From assembly GCF_000685075.1 (NCBI RefSeq), contig NZ_BAYD01000004.1:124001-188000 (forward strand): a stretch of 64,000 bases of DNA, given 5' to 3'. How positions within the stretch are numbered: the stretch's first letter is position 1; each line of letters opens with the position of its first letter. Source of the DNA: Paraburkholderia oxyphila NBRC 105797 (GTDB taxonomy: Bacteria > Pseudomonadota > Gammaproteobacteria > Burkholderiales > Burkholderiaceae). Positions 8,705 through 18,826 of the stretch are shown here, in pieces. The position numbers and the translations under genes are program-made. The notes under the pieces are model-generated. The model had not been told where the DNA came from, did no database searches, and saw nothing but the letters and a program-made list of their open reading frames with translations.

Positions 8705-9319
8705 ATGTCCATTCGACTCAAACTCGCTGTTTCCTTTGCCGCGCTGACACTCGCGGGCGCCGCACTCTCTCAATCCTCCGCCGACAAGCCCGAGCGCATC
8801 CGTGGCGAGATCGTCTCGCTTTCGGGCAACACCTTGAAGGTCCACCGCCACAGCGGCGAGACCGTGACGATCGACGTGGACCAGTCGGCCGGCGTGAACG
8901 CCGTGAAGGCCATCCAGCTTGCCGATATCAAGCCCGGCTCGTACGTTGGCGCGGCGGCCATGCCGGGACCGGACGGCAAGCTGACCGCGAAGGAAGTGCT
9001 AGTGTTCCCCGAAGCCGCGCGCGGCACGGGCGAAGGTCATTACGCGTGGGATCTCGGCGCGAACAGCACGATGACGAACGCCAACGTGGATACGGTCGTG
9101 CAAGGAACGAGCGGACGCGATCTCAAGCTTTCATACAAGGGCGGCAGCAACACCATCAACGTCCCGACCAATGTTCCGGTCGTGACGCTGATTCCGGCTA
9201 CGCGCGCCGAATTGACGACTGGCAAGAAGGTCTTTGTCGTGGCCACGCCGGAGAAAAACGGCAGCTATGACGGTCACCTGGTCGTGGTTGAGAAGGACGG
9301 CGTGGCGCCGCCAATGTAA
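8705..9319 (+). CDS. exported protein of unknown function, beta-rich
   Basis: Protein of 204 residues with a clear signal peptide ending near LAGAALS. The mature part contains an OB-like run (IRGEIVSLSGNTLKVHRHSGETVTIDV) similar to small metal- or nucleic-acid-binding periplasmic domains, and it then repeats strand-rich segments (VVTLIPATRAELTTGKKVFVVATPEKNG). It starts 56 bp after the molybdoenzyme gene and is probably the third gene of that transcript. I recognise no specific function; accessory or substrate-binding roles for the redox pair are guesses. Confidence 0.75.
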   Translation: MSIRLKLAVSFAALTLAGAALSQSSADKPERIRGEIVSLSGNTLKVHRHSGETVTIDVDQSAGVNAVKAIQLADIKPGSYVGAAAMPGPDGKLTAKEVLVFPEAARGTGEGHYAWDLGANSTMTNANVDTVVQGTSGRDLKLSYKGGSNTINVPTNVPVVTLIPATRAELTTGKKVFVVATPEKNGSYDGHLVVVEKDGVAPPM

Positions 9320-9414
9320 GTCCAGAATCGCCAGACAAAAACAATCGGCGGTTTTGTCCTCTATCGGTCGCTCCGCAGATGCTTCGTGGAGCAGACCGAT
9401 CTCTTTTGCTGAAT

Positions 9415-10362
9415 TCACGCATCCACGCGCGCTTCGCGCCGGACCGCCTGGGGCGGAACGCCAAACCCGCGCATGAAGGCTTCGCGCATGTGGCGTCGGT
9501 CGCGAAAGCCCGTTTCTCTCGCGATGACCTCGAGCGGATGACGGCTCTGCTCAATCATCAGCCGTGCAGCCTCGAGGCGCAGCCCCTCGATAGCCTTGGC
9601 CGGAGATTGCCCCGTCTCCAGCGTGAATACGCGGCTGAACTGGCGCGGGCTCAGATGGACGCTCTCCGCCAGTTCCTCCACCGTCAACGCGCGGCCCAGG
9701 TTCTGGCGCGCATAGTTCAGCGCATTCTGGATGCGATCGGACTTCGGCGCGAGATCGAGCATTTCCGAATGCTGCGACTGCCCGCCCGCGCGGCGCTGAT
9801 GCATGACCAGCTTGTGCGCGACCGAACGCGCCGCGTCCGCACCCAGATCCTTCTCCACCATCGCCAGCGCGAGATCGAGGCCCGCCGTCATGCCGGCGGA
9901 GGTCCAGATGGGGCCGTCGACGATGTAGATCCGGTCTTCCTCCACGCGGATGTCCGCAAAGCGCTTCTGCATTTCGCGCCCGAACGCCCAGTGCGTCGTC
10001 GCGCGCCGGCCGGACAGCAAGCCCGCTTGCGCCAGCACGAACGCGCCGGTGCAGATGCCGGCGATGCGTCTCGCGCGGGCCCCCTTTTCGCGCAGGAAGG
10101 CAAGGATCTTGTCGGGTGCCGGCGAGGCGAGCGGATCGTTCACCCCGCCGACCAGCCAAGTGTCCACATCGATCTTGCCGCGCAGCGACCGCGTGCTTAC
10201 CGCCATGCTCAGCGACGAGCGCACTTCGCCGCCGCTAACCGAGAAGTTTTCGAGCGCATAAAAGGGCTCGCCCGCGACCATGTTCGCGTACTCGAAGACG
10301 GCCTGCGGCGCGAGCGCCATGATCTGAAAGCCGTCGCTGATCAAAAAGCCGATCTTGTGCAT
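9415..10362 (-). CDS. GlxA family transcriptional regulator (DJ-1/PfpI plus AraC)
   Basis: Regulator of 315 residues. The N-terminal half is a DJ-1/PfpI amidase-like domain with the nucleophile-elbow segment GICTGAFVLAQAG. The C-terminal third is an AraC DNA-binding domain with two helix-turn-helices (TVEELAESVHLSPRQFSRVFTLETGQSPAKAI, split here by description only, and LEVIARETGFRDRRHMREAF). I start at the ATG at 10362 because the family begins HKIGFLISDGFQ. It is divergent from the SDR gene across a 119-bp gap and probably regulates it. Confidence 0.88.
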   Translation of the reverse strand: MHKIGFLISDGFQIMALAPQAVFEYANMVAGEPFYALENFSVSGGEVRSSLSMAVSTRSLRGKIDVDTWLVGGVNDPLASPAPDKILAFLREKGARARRIAGICTGAFVLAQAGLLSGRRATTHWAFGREMQKRFADIRVEEDRIYIVDGPIWTSAGMTAGLDLALAMVEKDLGADAARSVAHKLVMHQRRAGGQSQHSEMLDLAPKSDRIQNALNYARQNLGRALTVEELAESVHLSPRQFSRVFTLETGQSPAKAIEGLRLEAARLMIEQSRHPLEVIARETGFRDRRHMREAFMRGFGVPPQAVRREARVDA

Positions 10363-10481
10363 GTCCGTTCTTCGCCTCGCAATGTCCTGAATCATACCCA
10401 TCTGCGTCATTTCCGTCATGCCGCTTTGCAGCCAGAATGCACTCACCCAAACATCAACGCAGTTCGAAGCGGAGTGACATC

Positions 10482-11282
10482 ATGGATCAGGCACACAAAG
10501 GTACGGCCCTCATTACGGGCGCATCGTCGGGCATTGGCGCGATCTATGCCGAGCGGCTCGCACGGCGCGGCTATGACGTGATTCTCGTGGCGCGCAACCG
10601 CGACCGCCTGCTCGCCCTTGCCGAGCGCATCACGAACGAGACGCACCAGAGCGTCGAAATCGTGGACGCGGATCTCGGCGACCGAGCCGCGCTTGCTGCC
10701 GTCGAAGCAAAGCTCAAGCAGGACGCCAGCATCACGCTGCTCGTCAACAACGCGGGCGTGGGCACGCATACGCCCCTGCTCGACAGCAACGTCGATGCGA
10801 TGACGCGGTTGATCGATCTGAACGTTACCGCGCTCACCCGCCTCACGTACGCTGCGATTCCGGGCTTCGTTGCGCGCGGCAAGGGGGCCGTCATCAACAT
10901 TTCCTCCATCGTGGCCATCTCGCCAGAAACGCTTAATGGCGTGTATGGCGGCAGCAAGGCTTTCGTGCTCGCCTTCAGCCAGTCGCTGCACCACGAGCTC
11001 GCCGGCAAGGGCGTGCAGGTGCAGGCCGTGCTGCCAGGAGCCACCGCCACCGACTTCTGGCAGACCGGTGGCCTTCCGGTCGAGCACCTGCCCGAGAGCA
11101 TCGTCATGTCGGCCACCGACATGGTGGACGCGGCCTTGACGGGTTTCGACCGCGGCGAGCTCGTGACGATCCCCTCCCTGCATGCCGGTGAGGAATGGGA
11201 AGCGTTCGAAGCGGCGCGCCAGACGATGGCCCCGCATCTCTCGTCCAACGTTCCCGCGTCGCGCTATACGACGGGGCAATAA
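10482..11282 (+). CDS. short-chain dehydrogenase/reductase (SDR) family protein
   Basis: Classical SDR of 266 residues. Cofactor motif TGASSGIG is at 12-19, the NNAG motif at 89-92, and the catalytic Ser/Tyr/Lys set is intact (Ser142, Tyr155, Lys159 in YGGSK). An Arg-rich segment after the second strand (VARNRDR) suggests NADP preference. The ATG at 10482 has GGAG seven bases upstream. The gene is divergent from the GlxA-type regulator. The substrate is unknown. Confidence 0.88.
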   Translation: MDQAHKGTALITGASSGIGAIYAERLARRGYDVILVARNRDRLLALAERITNETHQSVEIVDADLGDRAALAAVEAKLKQDASITLLVNNAGVGTHTPLLDSNVDAMTRLIDLNVTALTRLTYAAIPGFVARGKGAVINISSIVAISPETLNGVYGGSKAFVLAFSQSLHHELAGKGVQVQAVLPGATATDFWQTGGLPVEHLPESIVMSATDMVDAALTGFDRGELVTIPSLHAGEEWEAFEAARQTMAPHLSSNVPASRYTTGQ

Positions 11283-11349
11283 CCGCAACGATGCATATCC
11301 TTAGGATAACGAACGCCTCCCCAACGGATACGCACGCGAGGAACACAGA

Positions 11350-12072
11350 ATGAGCACACTACTTGAAGAGGCCGTGCGGGCGCACGGTGGGATCGAAAAC
11401 TGGAGGAAGTTCGGCACCGTCTCGGCCGAACTCGACATCGGTGGCGCCATTTGGCACCTGAAGGGCCAGCCCGATATTTTCGAGGGCATCGAGCTGGCGG
11501 CGAACCTGCGTGACCAGTCCATGGCGATCGCGTCGCCGGCCGGCGGCTGGCGCGGCACCTACGCCCCGGACGTCGTGCGGATCGGCTCGCTGGACGGCCG
11601 CAACGTCGAGGAGCGCCACGCGCCGCGCGGGGCATATGAAGGCCAGACCCAGGAATCGCCGTGGGATCGCCTGCATGCGCTGTACTTTACCGGCTACGCC
11701 CTCTGGACTTATCTGACCATCCCGTTTCTCTACACGCTGCCCGGCTTCCATACGGAGGAGCTCCCCGCCTGGAAAGAGAACGGCGAAATCTGGCGGCGGC
11801 TGAAGGTCACATTCCCGGAATCGATTACCAGTCATGCGCGCGAGCAGATTTCGTATTTCGGCGAGGATGGCTTGCTGCGGCGCCACGACTACACGGTGGA
11901 CGTGATGGGCGGCGCGCGGGGCGCGAACTACGCGTCGGACTATCGCAACGTGCGCGGCATCATGGTGCCGATGTCGCGCCGTGTCTACGCTTACGACGAC
12001 GCGCAGCAAAAGGTCGACGAGCCGCTGCTCGTGTCCATCGATTTTCGCAGTATCGATTTCCAGAGCGAATAA
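11350..12072 (+). CDS. conserved hypothetical protein, 240 residues
   Basis: I do not recognise this protein. It has no signal peptide and no membrane helix long enough to be certain. The opening (LLEEAVRAHGGIENWRKFGTVSAELDIGG is its general pattern: AHGG, then Trp, then paired strands) and many strand-like segments recall LolA-like lipid-binding beta folds, but without the export signal. It lies 67 bp after the SDR gene and ends 10 bp from the convergent IclR gene. Codon use is like its neighbours, so it is a real gene. It may act on or bind a hydrophobic intermediate of the adjacent CoA pathway; that is only a guess. Confidence 0.75.
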   Translation: MSTLLEEAVRAHGGIENWRKFGTVSAELDIGGAIWHLKGQPDIFEGIELAANLRDQSMAIASPAGGWRGTYAPDVVRIGSLDGRNVEERHAPRGAYEGQTQESPWDRLHALYFTGYALWTYLTIPFLYTLPGFHTEELPAWKENGEIWRRLKVTFPESITSHAREQISYFGEDGLLRRHDYTVDVMGGARGANYASDYRNVRGIMVPMSRRVYAYDDAQQKVDEPLLVSIDFRSIDFQSE

Positions 12073-12082
12073 GCCGGACGTA

Positions 12083-12982
12083 TCAGCGAGGAGCACATGC
12101 ATCGCCGGAGCTCAAAGGCGCTCCGGCGTGCTCGTCTATCTGGCCCAATTCGAGTCGAATAGTATTGACGACCTGAATCAGCCTGGGGCGCACTTCCTGA
12201 AAAAGACGCTCGGCAGATAGGTCCTGTGTCGCCCCGCCGACATTGACGACCATTACGGGCAGGCCTCTGCCCGGTCTGAAGGGCATGCCGATGCCACTCA
12301 CGCCCTTCAGCCACTCGTCCACGGACGAGCAACATCCCGTTTCCGCGTACTCCGCGAGCGCCTTGTCGATGCCCCGCTTGACGGTCGGCCACGCCCCCTC
12401 GTCGAAAGAGCGGATCCGCTCCAGCAACTCCGCGCGCTCACCGGGTTCGATCGCGGCGAGATAAGCGCGGCCCATCGACGTGGTGGCGAGCGGGATGCGC
12501 GTCCCCACGTCCATATTGAGCGTCACAACGGAGTTGGCGCGACAGCACTCGAGGTGCAACATCGCCATTCGATCGCGTGTTGCCAGTGCCACCAGCGAGC
12601 CCACGTCGGCCGCGAGGTCCTGCATCAACGGACGGGCGATCTGCCGTACATCGAGCTTGACCAACATCGCGCTGCCAAGCGCAATAGCGCCCGCACCCAG
12701 GCGGTATTTGCCGGTTTCGGGCATCACATACAAGTAGCCGAGCTTCGTGAGCGTATACGTCAAGCGGGTGATGGTCGATCGCGGCAACTGGCACCGCTCC
12801 GCAATTTCATGATTGGCGAGGAACGTGTCGCCACTGCGAAAGCAGCGGAGCACGTCCAGCCCCCTCGCCAGCGCGGTCACAAAGTGCCGATCGCCGTCGC
12901 CGTCCGTCAATGCGTCGTTGTCGGACACCGGGCTATCGCTCGCGCGCTTCTCCGGGGAAGCGGTCCGCGTGTTCGAAGTCAT
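12083..12982 (-). CDS. IclR family transcriptional regulator
   Basis: Regulator of 299 residues with the two IclR parts: a winged helix-turn-helix (ARGLDVLRCFRSGDTFLANHEIA region, recognition helix LPRSTITRLTYTL) and a GAF-like effector domain containing GTRIPLATTSMGRAYLA. I start at the ATG at 12982, which has GGAAGAG four bases upstream, rather than at an in-frame TTG farther up. An acidic linker (NDALTDGDGDR) precedes the DNA-binding domain. It lies downstream of the acyl-CoA ligase gene on the same strand and is the best candidate to bind the paired palindromes between ligase and thiolase. Confidence 0.9.
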   Translation of the reverse strand: MTSNTRTASPEKRASDSPVSDNDALTDGDGDRHFVTALARGLDVLRCFRSGDTFLANHEIAERCQLPRSTITRLTYTLTKLGYLYVMPETGKYRLGAGAIALGSAMLVKLDVRQIARPLMQDLAADVGSLVALATRDRMAMLHLECCRANSVVTLNMDVGTRIPLATTSMGRAYLAAIEPGERAELLERIRSFDEGAWPTVKRGIDKALAEYAETGCCSSVDEWLKGVSGIGMPFRPGRGLPVMVVNVGGATQDLSAERLFQEVRPRLIQVVNTIRLELGQIDEHAGAPLSSGDACAPR

Positions 12983-13198
12983 ATCACTCTTCCGAAAGAA
13001 CTGAGCCAATATACAAGAGCAACTGGCCAGTCCGCTCGGCCCACGCTCCCGGAGAGCAGAAGCAAGCCGCCACCCGTTGAATGCCGGCAGCCGCTTCGCT
13101 CATCCCGGGGCGGAAAAATACCATACGGCCGGATGCAACGGATCAAAATCGCGGCACCCGGCTTTTGCCCACTTCCTCGCACGCTGCCAGAGCGTCGT

Positions 13199-14755
13199 TC
13201 AGCCTCGCGGCACTTCCGCCGATTTCATGGCCAGCTCCTTGAGTGCATTTTTCAGAATCTTTCCCGTGGGCGCCGCCGGCAGCTGTGCCATGAAGTGGAT
13301 CTCGGCCGGGATTTTGTACGGCGACAATCGCGCCCGCAAATGGATTTTGAGTTCATCGGACGTCACCGTCACGCCGGGCGCCATTTCGACGAACGCGATG
13401 ACCTCTTCGTTACCTTCGACCTCTCTGCCGACAACCGCAGACTGAACCACCGAGGCGTGGCTGTTCAGAGCCTGCTCCACTTCCGTGGGGTACACGTTGA
13501 AGCCCGAACGAATGATCAACTCCTTTTTGCGGCCCATGATGAAAACGCCGCCATCGGGCTCCTGCCGGCCGAGGTCCGCGGTATTGAACCAGCCCTCGGC
13601 ATTGATGGCCTCGCGCGTCATCGCCTCGTTGCGGTAGTACCCCAACATGAGGTTCGGCCCGCGCACCCAGATCGCCCCCACTTCGCCAGGCACCACGTCT
13701 TTGCCATGGTCATCGACGATGCGCAACTCCACGCCTGGCACGGGCTTACCGACCGAGCAGTCGCGCCGCGGGTGGGAGAGCACCGTCTGCGTCACCGTCG
13801 GGGCCATCTCGGATAGCCCGTAGTTGTTTTGCAGCGCCATGCCAAACGCGCATTCCACGTCCTCTTTCAGTTTGGGCGTCAACGGAGAACCGGCCACACC
13901 GATGATGCGCAGACTATGCTTGCTGATATCGATACCCGTGCTGCGACACCAGTCAAGCAGCTTCGCAAACATCACGGGCACCCCAAGCAGGATGGTCAGA
14001 CGCTCCTCCAGTATCGCGCTGGCAAGCGCTTGCGGTGAGAACCGGTCTTCGAGCAGCAACGTGCTGCCGCACGCGAGAGCCGCCACCAGGTTGCCGGACA
14101 GCCCCATGATGTGCGCCATGGGCAGCACGCCATATATCTTGTCCTGCGGCCCAAGACGGCGCACCGTGCGAATCACCTGCGCGATGTGCAGCATGTTGGC
14201 GTGACTGAGCATCACCGCCTTCGGCTGCCCGGAGGTGCCTGACGTGTAGATCATGACCGCCGTCTGCTTGCGTGGATCGTCGCAGGCCGGCTCGGCGACG
14301 GCCCGTTCATTGAGCGGTCCGATCGCCACCTCGCCGATGCCCGGCCATGATTCCGCAACCGCCCCATGACGGGCAGCATGCTCACCCGCATCCTTGCCAA
14401 CCGTATGGGTATAAAACGCGCGCCGCGCGCCCGAATGATCGAGGAACGTTTCGATCTCTCGCGCCGAGAGACGGGCATTGAGCACCACGGCCCAGGCGTC
14501 GACCGCACTCAGCGCCATCACCAGGACGCCTGCGGCCACACAGTTCTCCGCAACGACCAGAACGCGATCACCGGGGCGAACGCCCAGCGCCATGAGCCGC
14601 TCGCTCACATGACGGATCGAAACATCGACTTCGCGGTACGTGAGGCGCCGCTCCTTGTCCTGCAAGGCAACGCCATCGGGACGCTGGCTGACCCACGGCT
14701 CGATGATTTGATGGATGCGCGAGTATTGCTCGCTCAACTGCCTGGCTTCTTGCAT
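13199..14755 (-). CDS. class I adenylate-forming enzyme, acyl/aryl-CoA ligase
   Basis: ATP-dependent acid:CoA ligase of 518 residues. The P-loop-like motif YTSGTSGQPKAVMLSH is near residue 170, the adenylate motif NNYGLSEMAP follows, and the hinge and C-terminal lysine are present (GRKKELIIRSGFNVYP and PTGKILKNAL). The ATG at 14755 has GGAG seven bases upstream. It faces the thiolase gene across a 258-bp regulatory gap. It probably activates the carboxylic acid that enters the pathway; chain type cannot be read from sequence. Confidence 0.9.
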   Translation of the reverse strand: MQEARQLSEQYSRIHQIIEPWVSQRPDGVALQDKERRLTYREVDVSIRHVSERLMALGVRPGDRVLVVAENCVAAGVLVMALSAVDAWAVVLNARLSAREIETFLDHSGARRAFYTHTVGKDAGEHAARHGAVAESWPGIGEVAIGPLNERAVAEPACDDPRKQTAVMIYTSGTSGQPKAVMLSHANMLHIAQVIRTVRRLGPQDKIYGVLPMAHIMGLSGNLVAALACGSTLLLEDRFSPQALASAILEERLTILLGVPVMFAKLLDWCRSTGIDISKHSLRIIGVAGSPLTPKLKEDVECAFGMALQNNYGLSEMAPTVTQTVLSHPRRDCSVGKPVPGVELRIVDDHGKDVVPGEVGAIWVRGPNLMLGYYRNEAMTREAINAEGWFNTADLGRQEPDGGVFIMGRKKELIIRSGFNVYPTEVEQALNSHASVVQSAVVGREVEGNEEVIAFVEMAPGVTVTSDELKIHLRARLSPYKIPAEIHFMAQLPAAPTGKILKNALKELAMKSAEVPRG

Positions 14756-14834
14756 GACACGTCTCCGTATTGGGTGTCGGGTATCGATCGACAGCGTTCT
14801 GCTGTCATCGGAGCTGGCTGAATTGCGGTTTATG

Positions 14835-14979
14835 AAACTGCATTGCAGAATACATTTCCATGATGATCCATTGCCACCGCTTTACATAGACCCAAAACAC
14901 TAGGGATTACGCCAATATTGACGCCACAGAAGTCAACGACATAGACTGATATGCAGTTTTTGATTCTGCAATGCAGTTT
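14835..14979. promoter_or_regulatory. paired inverted 17-bp operators in the ligase/thiolase divergent promoter
   Basis: AAACTGCATTGCAGAAT at 14835-14851 occurs again as its exact reverse complement at 14963-14979. Each copy has an 11-bp palindromic core, CTGCA-T-TGCAG. A further half-site ATGCAGTTTT lies at 14951. One copy sits about 80 bp before the ligase start and the other about 35 bp before the thiolase start. The symmetry strongly suggests one dimeric regulator for both directions, most likely the nearby IclR protein. Confidence 0.7.
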
Positions 14980-15013
14980 TAATGCCGAGACCACCACAGG
15001 ATTCGACCCCACC

Positions 15014-16195
15014 ATGCGAGAAGCCGTCATTGTTTCCACTGCACGCACGCCGATGAGCAAGTCCCATCGCGGCGAATTCAACGCTACGCCCGGCCCCAGC
15101 CTTGCTGCCCATGCGGTGCGGGCGGCGGTCGATCGCTCGGGGATCGATCCGGCTGTCATCGACGACGTCATCCTTGGCTGCGGCTATCCCGAAGGCATTG
15201 CCGGCGGCAACATCGCACGCCAGACGGTCATTCGCGCCGGATTGCCCATCTCCATTGCAGGCGTCACCGTCAGCCGCTTTTGCGCCTCGGGCCTGCAAGC
15301 CATTTCGGCAGCCGCGGGCCGCATCGTGGTCGATGGCGTTCAGGCCGTGGTAGCCGGCGGCGTCGAAAGCATCACGGGCCTTCGCTCACGGGAGAACGGG
15401 CTGCGTGAACGCGATCCGTGGATCGTCGAGCACAAGCCGGACCTGTACGTCACGATGATCGAAACGGGCGACACCGTCGCCGCGCGCTATGGCATTAGCC
15501 GTGAGGCTCAGGACCAGTTCTCGTTCGACAGCCAGCGCAAGACGGCCGAGGCGCAACGCGCCGGCCGGTTCGACGACGAGATCGTGCCGGTTACCACCAC
15601 GATGGCGGTGCGAGACAAAGAGACGGGCGAGATCCGCTATCGATCGGCCACGCTCAGCGCCGACACGTGCAATCGCCCGGACACCACCCTTGAGGGTCTG
15701 GCGAAGCTGGAGCCGGTGAATGGGCCCGACAAGTTCGTGACCGCCGGTAACGCCTCGCAGCTCTCGGACGGGTCATCGGCCTGCGTGATGATGGAAGCGA
15801 AGGATGCGGAGCGCGCAAACCTCTCGCCGCTCGGCGTATTCCGGGGGATGGCGGTGGCCGCCTGCGAGCCCGATGAAATGGGCATTGGTCCCGTGTTCGC
15901 GGTACCCAAGCTCCTCAGGCAGCACGGTCTGAAGGTCGAGGACATCGACCTTTGGGAGCTCAACGAGGCCTTCGCGTCGCAGGCGCTCTATTGTCAGCAG
16001 CGTCTCGGCATCGCGCCCGGGAAGTTGAACGTCAATGGCGGCGCGATCTCGGTCGGCCACCCCTTCGGCATGACGGGCGCCCGCCTTGCCGGCCATGTTC
16101 TGCTGGAAGGCCGCCGTCGCCGTGCGAAGTACGCCGTCGTCACGATGTGCATTGCCGGCGGCATGGGTGCCGCGGGTCTGTTCGAAATCTACTGA
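15014..16195 (+). CDS. acetyl-CoA acyltransferase (thiolase)
   Basis: Thiolase of 393 residues with an intact active site: nucleophile Cys90 (SRFCASGLQ), His349 ([10 protein letters not shown]) and Cys379 ([10 protein letters not shown]). It would cleave a 3-ketoacyl-CoA with CoA. I use the ATG at 15014 ([13 protein letters not shown]) because the family starts there; an in-frame ATG at 14951 would place operator DNA inside the gene. It heads a plus-strand group with an SDR, a DsbA-type isomerase and an FMN oxidoreductase. A close paralogue is encoded at 50749-51927. Confidence 0.92.
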   Translation: MREAVIVSTARTPMSKSHRGEFNATPGPSLAAHAVRAAVDRSGIDPAVIDDVILGCGYPEGIAGGNIARQTVIRAGLPISIAGVTVSRFCASGLQAISAAAGRIVVDGVQAVVAGGVESITGLRSRENGLRERDPWIVEHKPDLYVTMIETGDTVAARYGISREAQDQFSFDSQRKTAEAQRAGRFDDEIVPVTTTMAVRDKETGEIRYRSATLSADTCNRPDTTLEGLAKLEPVNGPDKFVTAGNASQLSDGSSACVMMEAKDAERANLSPLGVFRGMAVAACEPDEMGIGPVFAVPKLLRQHGLKVEDIDLWELNEAFASQALYCQQRLGIAPGKLNVNGGAISVGHPFGMTGARLAGHVLLEGRRRRAKYAVVTMCIAGGMGAAGLFEIY

Positions 16196-16262
16196 GCGAT
16201 CTGCCATCAACTTGGCGATCAGGATCATCATCTCAAACGTTACCTGTCACGCGGAGAATGAA

Positions 16263-16991
16263 ATGTCGGACAAGAAAGCAATTCTGGTCATTGGCGCAGG
16301 CGATGCAACGGGCAGCGCGATCGCGCGCCGGTTCGCCCGCGAAGGGTATATCGCGTGCATGACGCGCCGCCAGGTGGACAAACTCGCACCGGTCGTCGAA
16401 GAGATCAAGGCGGCCGGCGGCGACGCGTACGCGTTCGGCACCGACGCACGCAAGGAAGAGGAAATGGTGGCGCTCATCGAGCAAATCGAACGCGACATTG
16501 CGCCCATCGAGGTTGCTGTCTTCAACATCGGCGCGAACGTCCAGTTCAGCATTACCGAAACCACCGCGCGCGTGTACTTCAAGGTGTGGGAAATGGCTTG
16601 CTTCAGCGGGTTTCTCATGGGCCGCGAAGTCGCCAAGGCCATGTTGCCGCGCGGACGCGGGACGATCATCTTCACGGGCGCCACGGCCAGCTTGCGCGGC
16701 CGTGCTGGCTATGCGGCGTTCTCGGGTGCCAAGCACGGACTCAGGGCGCTCGCCCAAAGCATGGCGCGAGAGTTGTGGCCCAAGGGCATTCATGTTGCGC
16801 ATCCGATCATCGACGGCGCCATCGACACCGAATTCATCCAGAGCAACTTCCCGCAGCGTTACGCGCTCAAGGAACAGGACGGCATCGTCAATCCCAACTC
16901 CATTGCCGACGCCTACTACCAGATTCACATGCAGCCCCGCAATGCCTGGACTCACGAGACGGAACTGCGCCCGTGGATGGAGGCCTGGTAA
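16263..16991 (+). CDS. SDR-fold protein lacking the catalytic tyrosine
   Basis: SDR-fold protein of 242 residues. The nucleotide-binding loop is altered to GAGDATGSA (11-19) and the NNAG motif to FNIGAN. The active-site stretch TGATASLRGRAGYAAFSGAKHG places Phe153 where the YxxxK tyrosine should be, with Lys157 retained; the serine position 13 residues before is Ala140. The TTC codon was checked. GGAG precedes the ATG at 16263. It follows the thiolase by 67 bp. I recall related proteins with the same FxxAK pattern, so it is probably a stable non-classical subfamily and not a decayed gene. A conventional dehydrogenase role is doubtful. Confidence 0.85.
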   Translation: MSDKKAILVIGAGDATGSAIARRFAREGYIACMTRRQVDKLAPVVEEIKAAGGDAYAFGTDARKEEEMVALIEQIERDIAPIEVAVFNIGANVQFSITETTARVYFKVWEMACFSGFLMGREVAKAMLPRGRGTIIFTGATASLRGRAGYAAFSGAKHGLRALAQSMARELWPKGIHVAHPIIDGAIDTEFIQSNFPQRYALKEQDGIVNPNSIADAYYQIHMQPRNAWTHETELRPWMEAW

Positions 16992-17079
16992 TCACGACGA
17001 CAGAGATCTCCTGATATCCAGGCGGCACAGTCCGTTTTCAAACCACCGAAGCCTTGGCACCATTCCCTACGACTAGCTC

Positions 17080-17709
17080 ATGACATCGTCTCGTGTCCAG
17101 TTCCTGTTCGACTTTGGCAGCCCGAATGCGTACTTCTGCCATAAGGTCATTCCGACCATCGCCGCCCGCACGGGTGTCGAGTTCGAATACGTGCCCATTC
17201 TATTGGGCGGTCTGTTCAAGCTGACCGGCAATCGCTCCCCTGCTGAAGCGTTCGCCGGCATCGTGAACAAAGTGGCTTACGAGAGGCTGGAAACTCAGCG
17301 TTTCATCGCCAAAAATAACATCGATGGCTATCGCCAGAATCCCTTTTGGCCGATCAACACCCTGCAAATCATGCGGGGCGCAATGGCGGCACAGCGTCAA
17401 GGATGCTTCATGCCATACGTGAACGCCGTCTATGCTCACGTGTGGGAGCAACAGCGCAACATGGAAGATCCCGAGATCATCGTGCAATCCCTGCAGGAAG
17501 CCGGCCTCGATGGCAAGGCAATCTACGCAGGCACGCAAGATCCCGAGGTGAAAGCCACGTTGCTGGCGAACACTCAAGCTGCCTTCGAGCGCGGAGCCTT
17601 TGGTTCGCCGACGTTTTTTGTGGGTGACGAGATTTTCTTCGGCAAAGACAGATTGCACGAAGTCGAAGAAGAGATCGTTCGAGTCGCCAGGCTGAAACAA
17701 GCAAGCTAG
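17080..17709 (+). CDS. DsbA-family 2-hydroxychromene-2-carboxylate isomerase-like protein
   Basis: Thioredoxin-fold protein of 209 residues related to kappa-class glutathione transferases. The start FLFDFGSPNAYFCHKVIP carries the active-site serine of the HCCA isomerase family in place of a CxxC pair. The cis-proline loop is GSPTFFVGDEIFFGKDR. Family members isomerise aromatic-pathway intermediates, usually with glutathione. It lies 88 bp after the SDR-like gene in the thiolase transcript, so an isomerisation step in that pathway is plausible. Confidence 0.85.
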   Translation: MTSSRVQFLFDFGSPNAYFCHKVIPTIAARTGVEFEYVPILLGGLFKLTGNRSPAEAFAGIVNKVAYERLETQRFIAKNNIDGYRQNPFWPINTLQIMRGAMAAQRQGCFMPYVNAVYAHVWEQQRNMEDPEIIVQSLQEAGLDGKAIYAGTQDPEVKATLLANTQAAFERGAFGSPTFFVGDEIFFGKDRLHEVEEEIVRVARLKQAS

Positions 17710-17806
17710 CGTCAGGATCCAGCCGACGGCAGCGAGGTTTCCGAAACGTTCGCCCCACTCCACCCCGTTCACGCGCTTTGACACGTGAACGGAACGCTTC
17801 GCATGA

Positions 17807-18826
<1,020 letters not shown>

